Shown: piece by piece, positions 62,601-64,000 of the stretch
How the letters are laid out: every line of letters begins with the position of its first letter
How positions within the stretch are numbered: the stretch's first letter is position 1
NCBI RefSeq assembly: GCF_002934065.1
Contig: NZ_CP018049.1
Location: 1,176,501-1,240,500 of the forward strand
From: Pseudomonas orientalis
GTDB taxonomy: Bacteria > Pseudomonadota > Gammaproteobacteria > Pseudomonadales > Pseudomonadaceae
Reading direction: 5' to 3'
DNA: 64,000 bases
Program-made: the position numbers and the translations under genes
Notes under the pieces: generated by a model
The model's database searches: none
What the model was told of the DNA's origin: nothing
The model's input: the letters and a program-made list of their open reading frames with translations, nothing else

Positions 62601-63985
62601 CCTTCTTGCAGGCATTTTTTCTTTAGCCTGCGGTGGTTGGGGAAGACGCGTTCAAGGTCCGTCAAGGCCAGGCTGCGGCGCGTGATGAGCTTGCTGCGCA
62701 AGGTTTCGGCTGCGTCGTGCAACGTCTTTATACGGGCTTTCAGGCGTTCTTTGACGGCGTCGAGTTCATCGGTTCGATAGGTCTGTGCAGGCTGCAGTTC
62801 GCCGTGGACGATTGCCCAGTCGATCAGGGTGGCGGTGGCGTAATGCTCGCGCCACAAGCGTTCCTGGTCCGTCGCCGGCTCCTGGATGGCAAGGGCGATG
62901 ATGTCGCTGAACGCCAGCTGTCGTGTTGACCCGCAGGCGAGCTCTTCTGCCAGCATCACGCCTTGTTTGAACAGCATCCAGGCGTGGGAAGTCATGAAGT
63001 ACAGCGAATCAGGGATGCCTTGCACCAAAAACTCCGGTGCGACACCAGCCAGCAGCAGGTGTGCGGCCAACCCTGTGGTTTGAGGAGTAGCAACACCGGC
63101 CTCAATCAGGTGCAGCTCAAGTGAGCGGCGCAGGTCTGCATAACGATGCCCATGGTAATCGCTGTGGTTCAGGTTCAGGCCGGCGAGGGTGTATCGCGCT
63201 TGTGCGGCCTGCGGGTCGAGACTGAGGATCAGCGCGGCAAGAACCAATGCGTCTCGACTGGCGTTGCTGGTCGTTTCACCGGGGGCGTGTCCGAACCAGC
63301 CCACGGCGCCGAGCAACGAATCGGCCAGCTTGTGCGCACGGGGAGCGGCAAGCAGTTGTTGCAGTTGTTCATCCGGTGGCCCAGGCGGCAGATCGGCGGC
63401 CAGCAGGTTGAACAAGCCGGAGCTGGGTTGTGGGACAAAAGCTGCGCTGATATGGATCACCTTGGCGCGTTGTTCGGTTGAAAGGGTCAGCGCACCCGGT
63501 AGTGGCATACCCAGGGCTTCCCAGTAATTGACCTGCTGGGGGCTAGCGAGCCGGGTGGTTTCCAGGCGTTGTCGATACTGGCGCAAGGCGACGTCGGAAT
63601 GCGCCAGATCACTCACGGGCGGCACCGGCAGCGGTTCGCTGCGCCGCAGTTGCTTGATCAGCTCCCAGGCCGCTTCGCGATTATCCGGCAACGGTAGGTC
63701 GTGCAACTTGAGCATTTGCGCGAGGCTGAATTTGCCATCCTGGTGGATGTGCAGGTTCATGGCGCTGGCAAGGGCTTGCAGGCGTTCAAGCCGGCCCTCC
63801 AGATGCAGAGCCGACAGTTGCTCATGCCCGATTTCCACAGGCAAGCCCCACGGACCGACACCTTTGATCGACTGTTGAAGGTGGTCGAACTGGTACAGCC
63901 CGGGCGTCAACCTATGGCGTTGGGCCAATGCCTGAAACGGTGGGTGTTCGCTGATCTCTTGAAGCAGCGTCGCAGCGGCGTCCAT
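59606..63985 (-). CDS. Giant toxin with papain-like C-terminal domain, at least 1459 aa (5' end may lie outside)
   Basis: The frame runs from the window edge; ATG 63985 is the first visible start, but the five codons before it are also open, so the true start may be upstream. The long N-terminal part is helical. Residues about 745-800 are hydrophobic (LLGFIPFWTCGHDLASGEIK onward), the position of the membrane segment in the other giants. The last about 150 residues show a papain-like triad: Cys1342 in GAGNCDQMA, His1368 in GHTFVVVG and Asp1398 in ICDPW. This order is used by cysteine-protease and deamidase toxins, for example the C3 domain of Pasteurella multocida toxin and the YopT/AvrPphB group. 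Whether it cleaves or deamidates cannot be told. There is no secretion signal in the visible part. Confidence 0.78.
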   Translation of the reverse strand: MDAAATLLQEISEHPPFQALAQRHRLTPGLYQFDHLQQSIKGVGPWGLPVEIGHEQLSALHLEGRLERLQALASAMNLHIHQDGKFSLAQMLKLHDLPLPDNREAAWELIKQLRRSEPLPVPPVSDLAHSDVALRQYRQRLETTRLASPQQVNYWEALGMPLPGALTLSTEQRAKVIHISAAFVPQPSSGLFNLLAADLPPGPPDEQLQQLLAAPRAHKLADSLLGAVGWFGHAPGETTSNASRDALVLAALILSLDPQAAQARYTLAGLNLNHSDYHGHRYADLRRSLELHLIEAGVATPQTTGLAAHLLLAGVAPEFLVQGIPDSLYFMTSHAWMLFKQGVMLAEELACGSTRQLAFSDIIALAIQEPATDQERLWREHYATATLIDWAIVHGELQPAQTYRTDELDAVKERLKARIKTLHDAAETLRSKLITRRSLALTDLERVFPNHRRLKKKCLQEGQGPSRLPSHRPTTGVKPQSLVDLHMSGHLQPIDDKWRSTDPDLDLTLLKKDFGQLRDVNALFSEAAGAYTQRLKEAYIQAISYLLSQLPLADRKRLHEGAVQLLVVRQAASKPQIDERPGEKMARTGRFGFILRCTAGNSFHDYELFPLLNQVQQNTRLPAILELGGRPLKVTTGSPHSTRPIAYLHEGSRLAIDEDAYFKGSPPIPGKYCTVIVDRLWHFAGLAATARPLVFDSPRNLTLASTIVNHHFFVDVDSWVAQAKGLTTLEERKKNSEQLLEALLGFIPFWTCGHDLASGEIKRVLDGTLGCFFDMLGLVMPTKGFMTSGWGRLIKPAPAYLKLLQLTRLSATFINELLNPLEAVPSVVRLTAYGLARLNHSGQRALAGALRHAQQRLAHGTTMDYARLINRADVRSGVLMHPEGVSPLLAIRRANAWHAFDPFSARPYGPALEGLQLDTTMAVTPISFADGYKALVVEPFFDTTPLLIQRADATDLLDQDRVWRLSHKHPDRLDELTSAAHTGLTDHFDTVCPVGRAKRSPGVPLICFTKRLYAFKDSIHKRRVQALDHIRIQPAPMIDGNKRQLVYYRNVHDVTPHYDSFELTPQPQPSVLIYQPQVRGRRIDNEPQFGLPEDDLDSLLTGKTQVVEIDGLVNLINDRRTLRALKITLPNTTTPYWVAEADVGAFYRANATPGGPDTLQFQQLDFSQGGDDTALIRAYCDTKMQFLRAGGMIPDQPLVTLPTLEVLYRQLSRRGFLPKKIENIRKKASSLRVIKQRELLLNASDEGRRLDINVVSRPVQLDIWPPRSTTGIPLNKYLAEQANVSTQAVVDRTGLRSNNVVGATPAEILRLQEAEPVVMWEYSKIGHPNYTEVILKTGAGNCDQMAHVACEMIRTNGGVAHVWSCRGHTFVVVGTVPAGLTQTLDFQGTDWANLSICDPWASITCSAQDYIRQLKIKMTVWYLEDKMVFFHDGVSRRWAPANDPTWLNILETSIKYPMP

Positions 63986-64000
63986 GGAGCCGGCCCAGAA

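Noticed and set aside
33817..63985. RHS/CDI-type contact-dependent toxin system
   Set aside because: No YD repeats, filamentous haemagglutinin repeats, VENN motif, PAAR or VgrG, and no short immunity gene directly after each toxin.

Overview
The window looks like a chromosomal segment of a fluorescens-group Pseudomonas. The evidence is the high GC content, the housekeeping run lepB-rnc-era-recO-pdxJ, the icp / second-Lon / znuD neighbourhood (as I recall it, the same order as PA0768-PA0781 of P. aeruginosa), and many short inverted repeats of the Pseudomonas REP/REPIN type in the first 23 kb. I see no rRNA, tRNA, CRISPR array, transposase or phage gene.

Layout. 1-8.6 kb is core: lepB (3' end), rnc, era, recO, pdxJ, a Tat-exported multicopper oxidase (cumA-like) overlapping tadA, the cmoA-cmoB tRNA wobble pair, and a chagasin-like lipoprotein inhibitor. 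8.6-11.1 kb is a second Lon-type protease behind a very good heat-shock (sigma-32) promoter. 11.2-20.4 kb is a catabolic island: a GntR regulator with two winged helices, facing an amidase, a polysaccharide-deacetylase-fold enzyme (cyclic imidase candidate), an MFS transporter, two SDRs, a 99-aa CGLC protein, a CobW-type GTPase and a PotD-like protein with no signal peptide. 20.4-27.7 kb holds gcd, a Zur-boxed TonB receptor (znuD-like), VF530, a Pr6Pr membrane protein and a PadR / siderophore-interacting-protein pair.

28.1-33.8 kb is a complete alpha (CS1/cable-type) fimbrial operon: pilin, usher, tip adhesin, chaperone, second pilin. A perfect intrinsic terminator sits between the pilin and the usher. 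From 33.8 kb to the end is a 30-kb island of five giant toxin-like proteins (1726, about 2072, 1692, 1545 and at least 1459 aa). They share a dermonecrotic-toxin-like architecture: soluble N-terminal region, central hydrophobic segment, then a different C-terminal end. The ends include two LRR-NEL ubiquitin-ligase modules, a duplicated Tiki/EreA-like domain followed by three tandem C-terminal repeats, and a papain-like Cys-His-Asp module. A bifunctional penicillin-binding protein lies among them. Two small decayed fragments, one from the end of the 1545-aa toxin and one from the PBP gene, lie just beyond it and record an old duplication that collapsed.

The most novel material is the modular toxin island and the amidase/imidase-like island. 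The functional ideas for both are inference from motifs and context.
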